Assembly: GCA_038131695.1 (NCBI GenBank)
Contig: JAYPQA010000022.1
Span: forward strand, 9,903-73,902
Origin: JADHLK01 sp038131695
GTDB lineage: Bacteria; Pseudomonadota; Alphaproteobacteria; Puniceispirillales; Puniceispirillaceae
Reading direction: 5' to 3'
Length of the DNA stretch: 64,000 nucleotides
Position numbers and translations under genes: made by a program. Shown piece after piece: positions 1-9,221 of this stretch. The stretch's first letter is position 1. The number at the start of each line of letters is the position of its first letter. The notes below the pieces were generated by a model. The model had not been told where the DNA came from and ran no database searches. It was given only the letters and a program-made list of their open reading frames with translations.

Positions 1-2
1 TG

Positions 3-737
3 AGCGTGACCGGTGAGGCAGGCGGTATGCCGGTAAAGGTGGGGGTGGCACTGGTCGATATTCTGACCGGGCTGAACGCGACCATCGCCATTCTGGCCGC
101 CCTGCGCCACCGCGAGCAGACCGGCACCGGCCAGCATATTGACATGGCCCTGTTTGATGTAGCGGTTGCCAGCATGGCCAATCAGGCGCTGAATTATCTG
201 GCCAGCGGCACGCCGCCGGGCCTGATGGGCAACGCGCACCCCAATATCGTTCCCTATCAGGCTTTTGCAACGGGTGACGGGCATATCATCCTGACCATCG
301 GCAATGACAGCCAGTTTGCCCGTTTTTGTGATCTGGCGGGATGTAGCGAGCTGGCAACGGACCCGGCCTATCAAACAAATGAGGCGCGGGTGAAAAACCG
401 TGACCAGCTTTGCCCCATATTGGCTGAGATTTTGCTCACCCGCAGCAGTGCTGACTGGCTGGCCGCCTGTGAGGCGCACAAGATTCCGGCCGGGCCGGTC
501 AATCGCCTGGATCAGGTCTTTGCCTCTGCCCAGGCCCAGGCCCGCGCCCTGTCAGCAGAAATAGACGGGCCGGACGGTCTCGCTGTTCCAAGTGTCGCCA
601 GCCCGCTGCGCCTGTCCAAAACGCCGCCGCAAACCAAATTGCCGCCGCCGCTGCTGGGGGCGGATACGCCAGCCTGCTGGCCCGGCTGGGCTTGCCGGGA
701 AAAAGAAATCGCAAAACTGGCAGAAGAGGGTTATTGA
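3..737 (+). CDS. CaiB/BaiF family CoA transferase, C-terminal part
   Basis: Class III CoA transferases move CoA between carboxylic acids through a covalent aspartyl intermediate. The 5' end is cut by the window edge; reading is open from base 3. The visible part begins at the SVTGE/GGMPVKVGVALVD stretch and continues through ALFDVAVASMANQALNYL and the small-domain segment NAHPNIVPYQAFATGDGHI, all typical of the family. The catalytic Asp region lies upstream and is not seen, so the substrate is unknown. Near the 3' end (about 670-705) the frame looks shifted and then restored: another frame reads ASLLARLGLPG, the usual family ending, before KEIAKLAEEG resumes. This suggests two compensating indels. 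The next gene is convergent. Confidence 0.85.
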   Translation, partial: SVTGEAGGMPVKVGVALVDILTGLNATIAILAALRHREQTGTGQHIDMALFDVAVASMANQALNYLASGTPPGLMGNAHPNIVPYQAFATGDGHIILTIGNDSQFARFCDLAGCSELATDPAYQTNEARVKNRDQLCPILAEILLTRSSADWLAACEAHKIPAGPVNRLDQVFASAQAQARALSAEIDGPDGLAVPSVASPLRLSKTPPQTKLPPPLLGADTPACWPGWACREKEIAKLAEEGY

Positions 738-774
738 ATTGGGGTAAGCTGGGGCCGGATGCCGGATGCTGGGG

Positions 775-1959
775 CTATCCGATCAGGAAAAACTGGCCAC
801 CCTCAACCAGAAAATACAGATAGGCAATGATCAGGGCAGGCACAGCTGAATAGAGCGTTGCCAGCAGCGCCGCTTTCGGGGCCAGCGCAAGGGCCGGAAA
901 CAGCGCGTCACCATCATTGCTGATGGCATTGCCCAGCTGGGCCGATAGCGGAATAAGCCCGGCCAGATAGAGCGAGGTTATCACCACCTGCGGGCCGCAT
1001 CCGGGCAAAAAACCAACCAGCACAGCCAGCAGCGGCGTGACCAGCACAAAGCCGCTGAACAGGCTTTGCAGATCGAGGTCAAACAGGAAAATCGTGACCT
1101 CAAACATCAAAAAGGCCGCCACCACCCAGGTGGTGACAAAATTGGTATCGGTAATGGTCTGGGCCAAAATACCGCCCTGATCCGGCCGCTGCGGCAGCGT
1201 TACAAGCCGCGGCAACAAGAACATGACAAGGCACAAGGAGCCCGCCACAAAGCCCAGAAAACTGGCCGGGCGGCTCCAGTCGCCGATCGCCAGCAGCTGG
1301 TCAACATCTATTTGAAAGGCGGTCAGCAAGCCGATCAGCAAGCCGGGCAGAAACAATAGCAGCCAGCATTTCTCCAACAGCGGATGCGACCAGGTGAGAT
1401 GGCGGGGATCCTGCGGCATGGGATCAGGCAGCTGGGCCTTGCCGGGCCGCATGAAACCCGGCCCATGCAGCCAATCAACAAAAAACCCGGTCGCTGAGCC
1501 CACCACAAAGCCCAGCACAAAGACAAATAACCCGGTCAGCGGCTCCTTGGCCAGCAGCAAAAAGGCCGCATCCCCCATCGTCGCTGTCAAAGTCGCCAGA
1601 ACCGAGCCAAAACTGAGCCGGCCGGAGACAAAGCGGGTCACCACAATAATCGCCCCGCCACAGCCGGGCAGGGCCCCCAGCAAGGCTGCCAGCGGCACCT
1701 GCCAGCGTCCGGCCCGCGCCAGCTTTTCGGTTAAATCCAGCTGAAAGGCCCGCTCTATGCCATAAAACAGGAACAGCGTTGCGCCGACAAAGGTGGAGAC
1801 CTGAATATAGGCATCTGAAATTGCCAGTGCGATAACCTCTGCCAGACCCTCTTGCGGCCACCAGATAAACAAAATCGCCAGCAGAACCAGCCCGGCTGTC
1901 AGCCCGGCCGGAAAGCGGCGGGCCATCATCTGGGGCATGGCGGTGCTGTTATTCATCAT
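775..1959 (-). CDS. Putative 10-TM manganese/heavy-metal exporter (PF11449-type)
   Basis: A 394-aa integral membrane protein of about ten hydrophobic segments. Two related halves each carry a Pro-Gly-Cys-Gly motif: GALPGCGGAIIV near residue 95 and GFLPGCGPQVVI near residue 320. This duplicated PGCG signature marks the family annotated as putative manganese transporter / 10-TM heavy-metal exporter. The metal is inferred from the family, not shown here. Two adjacent ATGs begin the frame (1957-1959 and 1954-1956), with AGGGA about ten bases upstream. The gene stands alone, convergent with the CoA transferase, and its promoter at 2063-2090 carries an operator-like palindrome. The roughly 95-nt leader did not match the yybP-ykoY manganese riboswitch by eye. 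Confidence 0.75.
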   Translation of the reverse strand: MMNNSTAMPQMMARRFPAGLTAGLVLLAILFIWWPQEGLAEVIALAISDAYIQVSTFVGATLFLFYGIERAFQLDLTEKLARAGRWQVPLAALLGALPGCGGAIIVVTRFVSGRLSFGSVLATLTATMGDAAFLLLAKEPLTGLFVFVLGFVVGSATGFFVDWLHGPGFMRPGKAQLPDPMPQDPRHLTWSHPLLEKCWLLLFLPGLLIGLLTAFQIDVDQLLAIGDWSRPASFLGFVAGSLCLVMFLLPRLVTLPQRPDQGGILAQTITDTNFVTTWVVAAFLMFEVTIFLFDLDLQSLFSGFVLVTPLLAVLVGFLPGCGPQVVITSLYLAGLIPLSAQLGNAISNDGDALFPALALAPKAALLATLYSAVPALIIAYLYFLVEGGQFFLIG

Positions 1960-2062
1960 TCAGAAAATCCCTATACACAAATTCCGGGCGCGGAGGCTCT
2001 GTTCGGCCGGGTCCGCTGTCTTTTTGTGGTTACGACTTTTTTGTTTAACAGATACGCTGATT

Positions 2063-2090
2063 AATATAGCGTGCTTATGAAGTTAGTCAA
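2063..2090 (-). promoter_or_regulatory. Sigma70-type promoter of the metal exporter gene
   Basis: Read on the minus strand, TTGACT (2090-2085) and TATATT (2068-2063) are separated by 16 bases, very close to the sigma70 consensus. Transcription would start near 2055 and leave an untranslated leader of about 95 nt before the ATG at 1959. The match and position make this the best promoter seen by eye in the first 10 kb. Confidence 0.6.
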
Positions 2091-2096
2091 GGCTAA
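2083..2096. promoter_or_regulatory. DtxR/MntR-like palindrome overlapping the -35 box
   Basis: TTAGTCAAGGCTAA has matching TTAG/CTAA ends and resembles the half of the DtxR/IdeR consensus that reads TTAGGTTAGGCTAA. It overlaps the -35 hexamer of the metal exporter promoter, which suits metal-dependent control. The regulator is not in the window. This rests on a visual motif match only. Confidence 0.3.
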
Positions 2097-2228
2097 ATTG
2101 TGGCGGGAACAGGCGCGCAGCCTGTAAATAGCGGGGGACAGGCCGGGGATAGGAGGGGGGCTTTTGGCTGATATTTTGGCCGGCAATCCGGGCTGGTTAG
2201 CCGGGCTGTCACCTGTAAGGAGGGGCAG

Positions 2229-3767
2229 CTATTCCGGCAATTTGGCCATTTCGGCCTTGAGCAGCTGGGCTGCTTGCCCGTCTGGCGGCATTTTACCCAG
2301 CAGGTCCTGCCAAATCTGGCGAGCGTCCTGCGGCTGGCCAGACAGGCGCAGGATATGGCCCTTGAAAAACAGCCCTTCTAGCCGGTCCGGGGCCTGCAAT
2401 AGCAGCTGTTCAGCCAGCTCTTCGGCGGTTGCCAGCTGATCCGGTTCGGGCGTTATCGCCAGCAGTTTTTCCAGCGCCATAATGGCCAGCGCGATCTCCC
2501 CGGGGGCGGATTTGGCCGCCCCGGCCAGCGCATCAAAAACCTGTTCCGGCCTCTCCAGCACATCCAGAGAGCGGGCCAGACGCAGCCAGCCTTGCGTATC
2601 TTCCGGGGTGTCTTGCAGCCGTTCAGCCAGCCCGGCAACCATCTGCTCAATCATCTCAGCCTGCTCGTCTGGCTCTGGCAGCTCCAGCGCGATACCGGCC
2701 CGGTCTGCGGCCATTTCGAGGTTTTCGCGCACCCGCGCGCGCCAGGGTGCAGCGGGCGGGGCGGCTTGCAGAACCTGCTGCCAGATCTCGGCGGCCCTGG
2801 CAAAATCCTCATCCTGCCAGGCGGCCATCCCGGCCAGAAACAGGGCCCGCGGCTCATCCGGCTCAAGTTTCAGGGCGCGGGCTATAATCTGGCGCGCCGG
2901 AGCGGTAATCTGGCCATCTGCGGCGCGGCTCAGGGCTTCGGCCTGCATGGCCAGTATCGCCGCGTTCGGCCCGGTCAGCTGCAAGGCTTTGGCCAGCGCT
3001 TCGCCCTCAAGGGCCGTGTCGCCTGCCGCTGCCGCCGCCATTGCCAGATCCAGCCAGCTGGTTACAGCTTGCGGATTTGCTTTTGCGGCGGCCTCAGCCT
3101 GTGCCAGCTGGGCCCCGAAATTCGCCTGCTTCTCGCGCGCTTCAACAGCTGCCTGTTCGCGTTCTGCCAGCCGTTCTGCATAGGGGCGATCCGGCAAATC
3201 CGGCCTGCCTGTCAGGGCATAAATCAGCCCGGCCAGCCCCAGCCCGCCTGCCAGCATCAGGCTGAACAGCAGCGGTGCGCCCAGCCGGGCAGGTTGGCGG
3301 CCAGATGGCTGTGCCGTGTCTGATTGGCTGTCATCTGGCCCTATTGGCTGCCGGTTTGGCTCGCCCGCATCAGGCTGCCGCCAATTATAGCGGGCCAGCA
3401 ATCCGGCCAGCAGCAAAATTGCCAGCGGTGCCAGCCACAGCGCATAGGTCGCCGGGCGCAGCGGCGGAGAGAGCAGAATATAATCGCCATAGCGTTGCTG
3501 CAGCCTGTCCAGCACGTCGCTATCAGACAGCCCGTCGCCCAGCAGCTGGCGCACCTCCAGACGCAAATCACGCGCCAGAGGAGCATCTGAATCATCAATG
3601 GACTGGTTCTGGCAGACCAGGCAGCGCAGCTCTTTTGACAGGGTGCGGGCGCGCTCTTCGAGCTGCGGGTCGCTGAGGATTTCCTCCGGACTGAGCGCCT
3701 GCAGCGGGGCCGCCTGCCAGATCATCAGGCTGAGGGCCAAACTCATCACCAGCACAGCCAGCCTCAT
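2229..3767 (-). CDS. ccmH: Cytochrome c maturation protein CcmH fused to CcmI-like TPR domain
   Basis: A 512-aa membrane protein of the cytochrome c maturation system, acting on the periplasmic side. Residues 1-24 form a signal segment. The CcmH redox motif LRCLVCQNQS is at about 47-56 (Cys49, Cys52), where apocytochrome thiols are reduced. A TM helix follows at about 104-126. A second TM at about 160-187, followed by GRPDLPDRPYAERLAER, is characteristic of CcmI and leads into a long Ala-rich TPR region that would hold the apocytochrome. The long CcmI cytoplasmic loop is missing, so this is a composite like E. coli CcmH. The ATG at 3767 is chosen because the signal peptide starts there and it overlaps the ccmG stop by four bases. 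Confidence 0.9.
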   Translation of the reverse strand: MRLAVLVMSLALSLMIWQAAPLQALSPEEILSDPQLEERARTLSKELRCLVCQNQSIDDSDAPLARDLRLEVRQLLGDGLSDSDVLDRLQQRYGDYILLSPPLRPATYALWLAPLAILLLAGLLARYNWRQPDAGEPNRQPIGPDDSQSDTAQPSGRQPARLGAPLLFSLMLAGGLGLAGLIYALTGRPDLPDRPYAERLAEREQAAVEAREKQANFGAQLAQAEAAAKANPQAVTSWLDLAMAAAAAGDTALEGEALAKALQLTGPNAAILAMQAEALSRAADGQITAPARQIIARALKLEPDEPRALFLAGMAAWQDEDFARAAEIWQQVLQAAPPAAPWRARVRENLEMAADRAGIALELPEPDEQAEMIEQMVAGLAERLQDTPEDTQGWLRLARSLDVLERPEQVFDALAGAAKSAPGEIALAIMALEKLLAITPEPDQLATAEELAEQLLLQAPDRLEGLFFKGHILRLSGQPQDARQIWQDLLGKMPPDGQAAQLLKAEMAKLPE

Positions 3768-4297
3768 CTGCCGGCCTCCAGCTTTGCCTCTATATCGGCC
3801 AGCAGGGCCCGGTCCACCGGCCCGGCATGGCGCAGCAGAACGCGCCCGTCCGGGGCCAGCAAATAGCTCTCCGGCACGCCATAAATGGCCCAATCCAGCC
3901 CGGCCTTGCCATCCAGATCAACCCCGATACGCTGATAGGGATTGCCATATTGGCTGAGAAATTTTTGCGTATCAGCAGGCTTGTCCTTATAGGCGATGCC
4001 GATAATGGTTATTTTTTCCGACAGGCTGGCCAGCGCCGGAGCCTCAGCCCGGCAGGGCGCGCACCAGCTGGCAAAGAAATTGACCAGCAGCCAGTCCCCC
4101 CTGGTTCCAGCCAGCAGCGGGCGCGGCGGCTCTGCCTTGAGGCCGGGCAGGGGCCGGTCCGGGGGCATCTGGCCCACCAGCATGGAGGGCAGCTGATCCG
4201 GCTTGCGGCTGCCCGATAGCTGGGTATAGAGCGCGAACGCAAAGAGCAGCAGCAACAGCGCAAAGCCAGCCAGAGGCAAAAGAAACAGCGGCCGCAT
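3764..4297 (-). CDS. ccmG: Thiol:disulfide interchange protein CcmG/DsbE
   Basis: A 177-aa membrane-anchored periplasmic thioredoxin. An N-terminal helix (about 5-25) anchors it. The active site WCAPC is at 78-82, and a GVPE motif, the hallmark of CcmG, follows in the thioredoxin core. It passes electrons to CcmH so that apocytochrome c cysteines are reduced before haem ligation. The ATG at 4297 shares its A with the upstream ccmF stop (TGATG), and its own stop overlaps the ccmH start (ATGA), so the genes are translationally coupled. Confidence 0.93.
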   Translation of the reverse strand: MRPLFLLPLAGFALLLLLFAFALYTQLSGSRKPDQLPSMLVGQMPPDRPLPGLKAEPPRPLLAGTRGDWLLVNFFASWCAPCRAEAPALASLSEKITIIGIAYKDKPADTQKFLSQYGNPYQRIGVDLDGKAGLDWAIYGVPESYLLAPDGRVLLRHAGPVDRALLADIEAKLEAGR

Positions 4298-6255
4298 CAG
4301 CTGGTCCCCGGGCTTTTCTGGCGTCCGCTCAAGGCCAGCAGACCGCCCAAGGCCATCAGCACGCTGCCCAGCCAAATCCAGCCTACCAGCGGCTTGCGAT
4401 AGAGGCGCAGAATATAGCCGCGATCCTCGCTTCCTTCGCCCAAAACCGCATAATCATCGCCGCTGGGCGCGCTGTGGATAGCGGCTTCAGTCGTGCTTTG
4501 CCGGCTGGCCGGATAAAAGCGGATTTGCGGGGTCATCTGGCGGGCTGGGCCTGCTTCTCCGGTCTGCACGCTCAGCCGGGCGGTGCGCGCGGTCCAGTTC
4601 GGGCCATTGGTCTGAACAGCCTGGTCAAATTGCCAGAGGCGGCCGGGCCAGCATCACTGGTGTCTCCGGCCTCAGACGGGCGATTTTCTCTGAGCCGAAC
4701 AGCCCCTTCTCCCAGCGCCCCGGCCAGAAAAACCACCATGCCGAAATGCGCCAGCCACATTCCCGATACCGCGCGCCCGGCCCGCCCCCTTGGCCAGCCG
4801 CCCCGGCGCCAGCGCAGCCCTATATCTGCGAGGATAGATCCGCCCAGCCACAGCATCAGGGCGATCCCAGCCAGCCCGGCCGGGCTCAGATTTTCAGGCC
4901 GGGCCAGATTTTGCAGCAACATGAAAAAACCGGTTCCCGAAGAGCCAGCCCGCCGGCGAGCAGCAGATTTGCCCGGTCCCTCGGTCGCCAGCCGCCGCGC
5001 CAGACCAGCAGCGGGCCCATGCCCATCGCCGCGACCAGCAGCGCCATCACCGGGTTGAAACTGGCTGCAAAATAGGGCGGGCCTAACCGTGATCGCGCGC
5101 CGGAAACCAGCTCCAGGGCAAGCGGGTAAAAAGTGCCGACCAGCACAATCACACTGGCGGAAACCAGCAGGATATTATTCAGATCAGCGCCCTCGCGGCT
5201 CAGCGGCGGAAAATCAGCACGGGCGGCCAGCTCCGGTCCGCGCCAGGCAAATAGCAGCAGCGGCAATGCCGATCGCCAGCCCCAGCAACAGCAGGATAAA
5301 AAGCCCGCGTGCCGGATCGCTGGCAAAACTATGCACTGAGGTCAGCAGGCCGGAACGCACGATAAAGGTGCCCAGCAAGGACAGGGAAAAACCCAGAATG
5401 GCCAGCAGAACCGTCCAGCTTTTCAGCTGTTCGCGCTGTTCAGCAACCCGCACCGAATGGAGCAGGGCGGTCGCGGCCAGCCAGGGCATCAAAGAGGCAT
5501 TTTCCACCGGGTCCCAGAACCACCAGCCGCCCCAGCCCAGCTCATAATAGGCCCACCAGCTGCCCAGCGCGATCCCGCAGGTCAAAGCGGCCCAGGCCAG
5601 CGTAACATAAGGCCGCATGGCCGCCGCCCAGCTGCGGTCAATGCGCCCGCCTATCAGCCCGGCAACGGCAAAGGCAAAGCTGGCTGACAGCCCGACATAA
5701 CCCAGATAGAGCATCGGCGGATGCAGGGCGAGGCCCGGATCCTGCAAGACCGGATTGAGCCCGCGCCCATCCAGCGGCGGCTCTGCCAGCCGCAAGAACG
5801 GGTTTGAGGTGAACAGGCTGAAGGCCAGAAAGGCCGCCTGTATCATCCCCTGAACCGCCACCGCCCGGGCGCGAAGCAGCCGGTCTTGAAAGGACAGATC
5901 AGCTGCGGGCCTGCGGGCCATCACCGCGCCGAATAGCGCCAATATCAGGCACCAGAGCAAGAGCGAGCCTTCATGATTGCCCCAGCTTCCGGAAATTTTG
6001 TAAATCAGCGGCTTGGCAGAATGGGAATGGGCCGCAACCAGCGCCAGCGAAAAATCAGAGCGCACAAGCTGATGACCAGCGCGGGTAAGCGCCGCCAGAA
6101 CAGCACGGCGGACAGCTGCGCCAGCGCCCTCCGTCATGAAGCCTAGCGGCGATAAGCCCTGTCCTCTGGCTGGCTGTCGACCAGCGGCACCAGCGCCTGA
6201 CCAAGGGCCAAACAAAGGCGGCGATCAGCGCAAAATGGCCCAGCTCGGCAATCAC
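4297..6255 (-). CDS. ccmF: Haem lyase CcmF, broken by several indels
   Basis: CcmF is the large multi-TM haem lyase subunit that attaches haem to apocytochrome c. The span is 1959 nt, matching the usual 650 or so residues, but the reading frame changes at least four times. In order the pieces read: GTG start MIAELGHFALIAAF (6255); SDFSLALVAAHSHSAKPL and SWGNHEGSLLLW; the WWD haem-handling signature ELGWGGWWFWDPVENASLMP; a middle part ending near 4886; LARPENLSPAGLAGIALMLWL; and the C-terminal IRFYPASRQSTTEAAI plus the final TM GWIWLGSVLMALGGLL. Every conserved block is present in order, so I read this as an intact gene with consensus errors. Its start overlaps the ccmE end. Confidence 0.88.
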
Positions 6256-6683
6256 TGGCCTGCCCTTCCCGCCAGAGGCCGCGCTCTTTCAGCTTATCTG
6301 CCACCTCGCGCGGCATATAATTTCATCGCGTTTGGCCAGAACTGTGGCCGCGATAAACTATCCATCTGGCTGAAAGCGGCCATCTGCGACAATGCCCTGC
6401 CCCTCGCGGAACAGGTCTGCGGGCGCCATCAAAGCCGATTTCGGTGCGCCCCTCGCCATCGGTCAGCACAAACCGCGCCTGCAGGCCTTCAATCTGCACC
6501 GATCTTTCTCAACCAGCCCGCCAAGACGCAGCGCACGCCCGTCTTTCAGCTGGCTGGTCAGTTCCCCAGGGCTGTAGAAAAACACAATATTATCGCGCAG
6601 CGGCATTCAGCATCAGCCAGGCAGCCAGCCCCAATATCAGCGGCGCAAACGGTTATCAGCAATCTGTTTGTCCGGCTGGTCAT
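6252..6683 (-). CDS. ccmE: Haem chaperone CcmE, broken by indels
   Basis: CcmE carries haem covalently on the periplasmic side and hands it to CcmF. The ATG at 6683 begins MTSRTNRLLITV. Other frames then give a TM segment (LGLAAWLMLNA), the family block RDNIVFFYSPGEL, and at the 3' end KRDE followed by YMPREVADKLKERG. That last block contains the CcmE-type Tyr of the DENYMP motif, once one missing A is restored near 6335. The expected stop overlaps the ccmF GTG (GTGA). At least three single-base errors are needed, all consistent with the local indel pattern. Length (about 144 aa) and gene order ccmE-F-G-H support the call. Confidence 0.8.
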
Positions 6684-6851
6684 GGCAGGGTCGATCTGAG
6701 CGGCTTGAAGATCGGGCCTGTCATACCATTTAGCGTTAATGACAGGCAAATCATCTGCGGCTTTTTTCGCAGACCGGTTTATGCTATGACAGGGTTTCAT
6801 TTCAAGATGCCGCCAAAGGTAGATGAAGATCGGTTGTGAGGCAGGCTATCC

Positions 6852-7948
6852 ATGGATTTGATGCAAGATTATCCGCGTTTTGCTGAGTTGGAGAAAAAAG
6901 CTCGGCGGGTGCCGCCTTTGCCTGGGCCTATCCACCTCCGGCACTGGTAAGGGTGGCCGCCGCGGCGTAATCTGCAGGCACTGACAAGGTCATTCTCACC
7001 CTGTTTCTGCGCGGCGAAAAGCCGCAGCTGGCGACGCGTTTTCTGGGCCATGATTATGCGCTGCCGCTGGGGGTGGCGCCGATTGGGCTGTCCTCGCTTA
7101 TCTGGCCGGGGTCGGAAAAAATGCTGGCGCGGGCCGCCGCCAAGGCTGGTATTCCCTATTGTCTGAGCACGGTGGCAGGCGATTCCATTGAAAATATCGG
7201 CCCGCTGGCAGGCGATAAGGGCTGGTTTCAGCTCTACCCGCCGCAGGATCGCGCGATGATGCGTGATTTGCTGGCTCGCGCCCGAGCGGCCGGTTTTCAA
7301 AAATTGCTGGTAACAGCAGATGTGCCTGCCGCCAGCCGGCGCGAGGATATGCGGGTTGCCGGGGCCCCGCTAGGCAGTTTTCGCAGTCAGGTAACGCCGC
7401 GCATTTTCTACCAGCTTCTCCGGCATCCCAGCTGGTCGCTCGGCCACCTGCGTAACGGGTCCTTGCGCTTTCGCAATCTGGAAAAATATGCCCCGCCCTC
7501 TGATCTGGCCAATCTGACCGCCTTTGTCGGCCAGCAGCTGCATGGCGCGCTGGACTGGGATTATATGGCTGAGATTCGGGAGGCCTGGCCCGGTCCGATG
7601 CTGCTGAAGGGGCTGCTGGCCGTTGAGGATGCCGCACAGGCCAAGGCTATCGGGCTGGACGGGATGGTGCTGTCCAATCATGGCGGACGGCAATTTGATG
7701 CCGCCCCGGTGCCGATAGACCAGCTGCCAGCCATCCGCGGCAAAGTCGGGCCGGAGTTTCCGCTGATCGTGGATTCGGGGATTCGCTCCGGTCTGGATGT
7801 CTTGCGGGTGCTGGCGCTGGGGGCAGATTTTGTGCTGCTGGGGCGCGGCTTTCTTTATGCGGTGGCCGCGCTGGGAGAGGCCGGGGCTGATCACGCGATA
7901 GCCATCCTGACAGAGGAAATGCAAAATGCCATGCTGCAGCTGGGGTAG
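6852..7948 (+). CDS. FMN-dependent alpha-hydroxy acid dehydrogenase (LldD family)
   Basis: This family oxidises 2-hydroxy acids such as L-lactate, glycolate or mandelate using FMN. From 7073 the frame is clean: APIGLSSLIWPGSE, then WFQLYPPQDR, LLVTADVPAASRRE, LLKGLLAVEDA, and the active-site block LSNHGGRQFD with the catalytic His. The phosphate-binding end is VDSGIRSGLDVLRVLALGADFVLLGRGFLY. The N-terminal part from the ATG at 6852 (MDLMQDYPRFAELEKKA) and the segment RFLGHDYALPLGV just before 7073 lie in other frames, so several indels fall in 6895-7070. The full length would be about 365 aa, normal for the family. The exact substrate cannot be read. It is divergent from the ccm operon. Confidence 0.85.
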
Positions 7949-7962
7949 AGTGGCTGGATCAG

Positions 7963-8597
7963 CTAGCTGACCGGATCGGCCAGCTGAAGGCTGGCTGGGT
8001 GACCGGTCTGACAGCTTCGATAAAGACTGGTTTTAAGCTCCGCCGCCCTGAGGCAGGCTTTGCGGGCTTCTGCCTGTCCGCGCAGGGTCAGCGGCAGCTG
8101 CGCCAGCATGAACAGACCGGTGGCCGGGGCAACAAAAAACACCTTGAATGCCACCCAGCCATCATCCCCTAAATGGCGCCAGGCCCATTCATTGGCCAGA
8201 ACCAGCGCGGCAAAAAACAGCCCCCAGCGCAAGGAGAGCTGCATCCAGACCGGCTGGGTCAGGGTAAATTGCGCGCCAAAAAACAGCTGCATGACCGGAA
8301 TGCCGCGCAGCCAGCCCGCCAGCAGGGCCAGAGCCATCAAGCCATTGAACAGGCTGGGCTGAATCTTGATGAACAGCGAATCCCCGGCCCAAAAGGCGGC
8401 CAGCGTGAAGAGGGCTGAGACCAGAATGGAAAAAATAACAAATCGGGCCAGCCGCCTCTCGCGCAGCCAGGTGATCAACAGGATACAGGCCGCCAGCCCG
8501 ACTGGCCGCCGCGCCAATGAAAAATATTATAAAGGCTGTTGCCGATAAACAGGGCGGCCAGCGGCAGGATTTCAGCTGCTAGGGAAAAAAGGCGCAT
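7963..8597 (-). CDS. yciB: YciB/IspZ inner membrane protein, one frameshift
   Basis: A polytopic inner membrane protein of the YciB (intracellular septation protein A) family, linked to envelope and division integrity. The main frame shows several hydrophobic helices and family-typical features: AGDSLFIKIQPSLFNGLMALALL, the FFGAQFTLTQPVW stretch, WGLFFAALVLANEWAWR, and the end WVAFKVFFVAPATGLFMLAQLPL. The N-terminus is in another frame: ATG at 8597 gives MRLFSLAAEILPLAALFIGNSLYNIF. One indel near 8515-8520 joins the two. Length is then about 210 aa. It runs convergently towards the FMN dehydrogenase, 14 bases away. Confidence 0.83.
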
Positions 8598-8680
8598 CAC
8601 GCTTCCTTATAAATCAGGGTTCACCCCTGTCTACGCAGCGATCCAGCCAACAGGATGAAGGCCGGGCTTTTATCGCGGCT

Positions 8681-9132
8681 TCAGAAAATATCAGCCTCCA
8701 TGCCGGCTGCCAGCGCAGCCGCCAGCTCTGCCGTCGATTTTCAAAATGCGGCTGCCAGGCCCCCTTGAGGATAAGGGCTGGGCAATCAGCCGCCATTTCT
8801 GGGCGGCGATAATCGCTTCTATCTGGCGTTTGCTGGCGGTTCCCATCCAGCCCGGCCTGATCCAGATCGCGATCGGCAGGCCCGGCTTTATCCAGCCAGT
8901 CATCATAGCAACGGTCAAACATATCCTTGGTCAGCCCGGCCAGCGCGCCAATATTCTCCAGACTGCCGAGCAGCAACCGTCTGCCTCAGCAGGTCTTCAG
9001 CTGCAACCTCCAGCGGCGGTTTTCGATCAGCTCCAGCCCGCTGCCAAAATCGGTCACCGCCCGGCGTGCCCTGTCCAGCAACAGGCGGGTATTCTCAGAC
9101 GGGGCATGGGCGGTCAGCAGCAAGCGTTTCAT
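8681..9132 (-). CDS. Flavodoxin-like / NAD(P)H-dependent FMN reductase family protein, frameshifted
   Basis: A protein of about 150 aa with a flavodoxin fold. ATG at 9132 reads MKRLLLTAHAPSENTRLLLDRA, the FMN phosphate loop seen in this small flavodoxin family. After a shift comes LLGSLENIGALAGLTKDMFDRCYDDWLDKAG, the usual GTPENFGYMSGALKDFFDR equivalent. The 3' part in another frame reads SKRQIEAIIAAQKWRL and ends at EADIF with the stop at 8681-8683. At least two or three indels are needed. Substrate or redox partner is unknown. It lies between yciB and phhB; the 83-base gap to yciB holds nothing I recognise. Confidence 0.7.
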
Positions 9133-9221
9133 GGGGCCTTGTCATTTTCCGGAAACTGCGCCTTATTCTGTAGGGGCAGATAGCTGATTATGCGATGAAA
9201 TGAAGGACAGGAGCAAGTAGC

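Noticed and set aside
1960..2056. A yybP-ykoY manganese riboswitch in the exporter leader
   Set aside because: The leader lacks the conserved paired-loop sequences of that class as far as I can see by eye; a covariance search would decide.
4297..6683. ccmE and ccmF as decaying pseudogenes
   Set aside because: All conserved blocks survive in order, ccmG and ccmH are intact, and equal damage occurs in essential genes in the same flanks.
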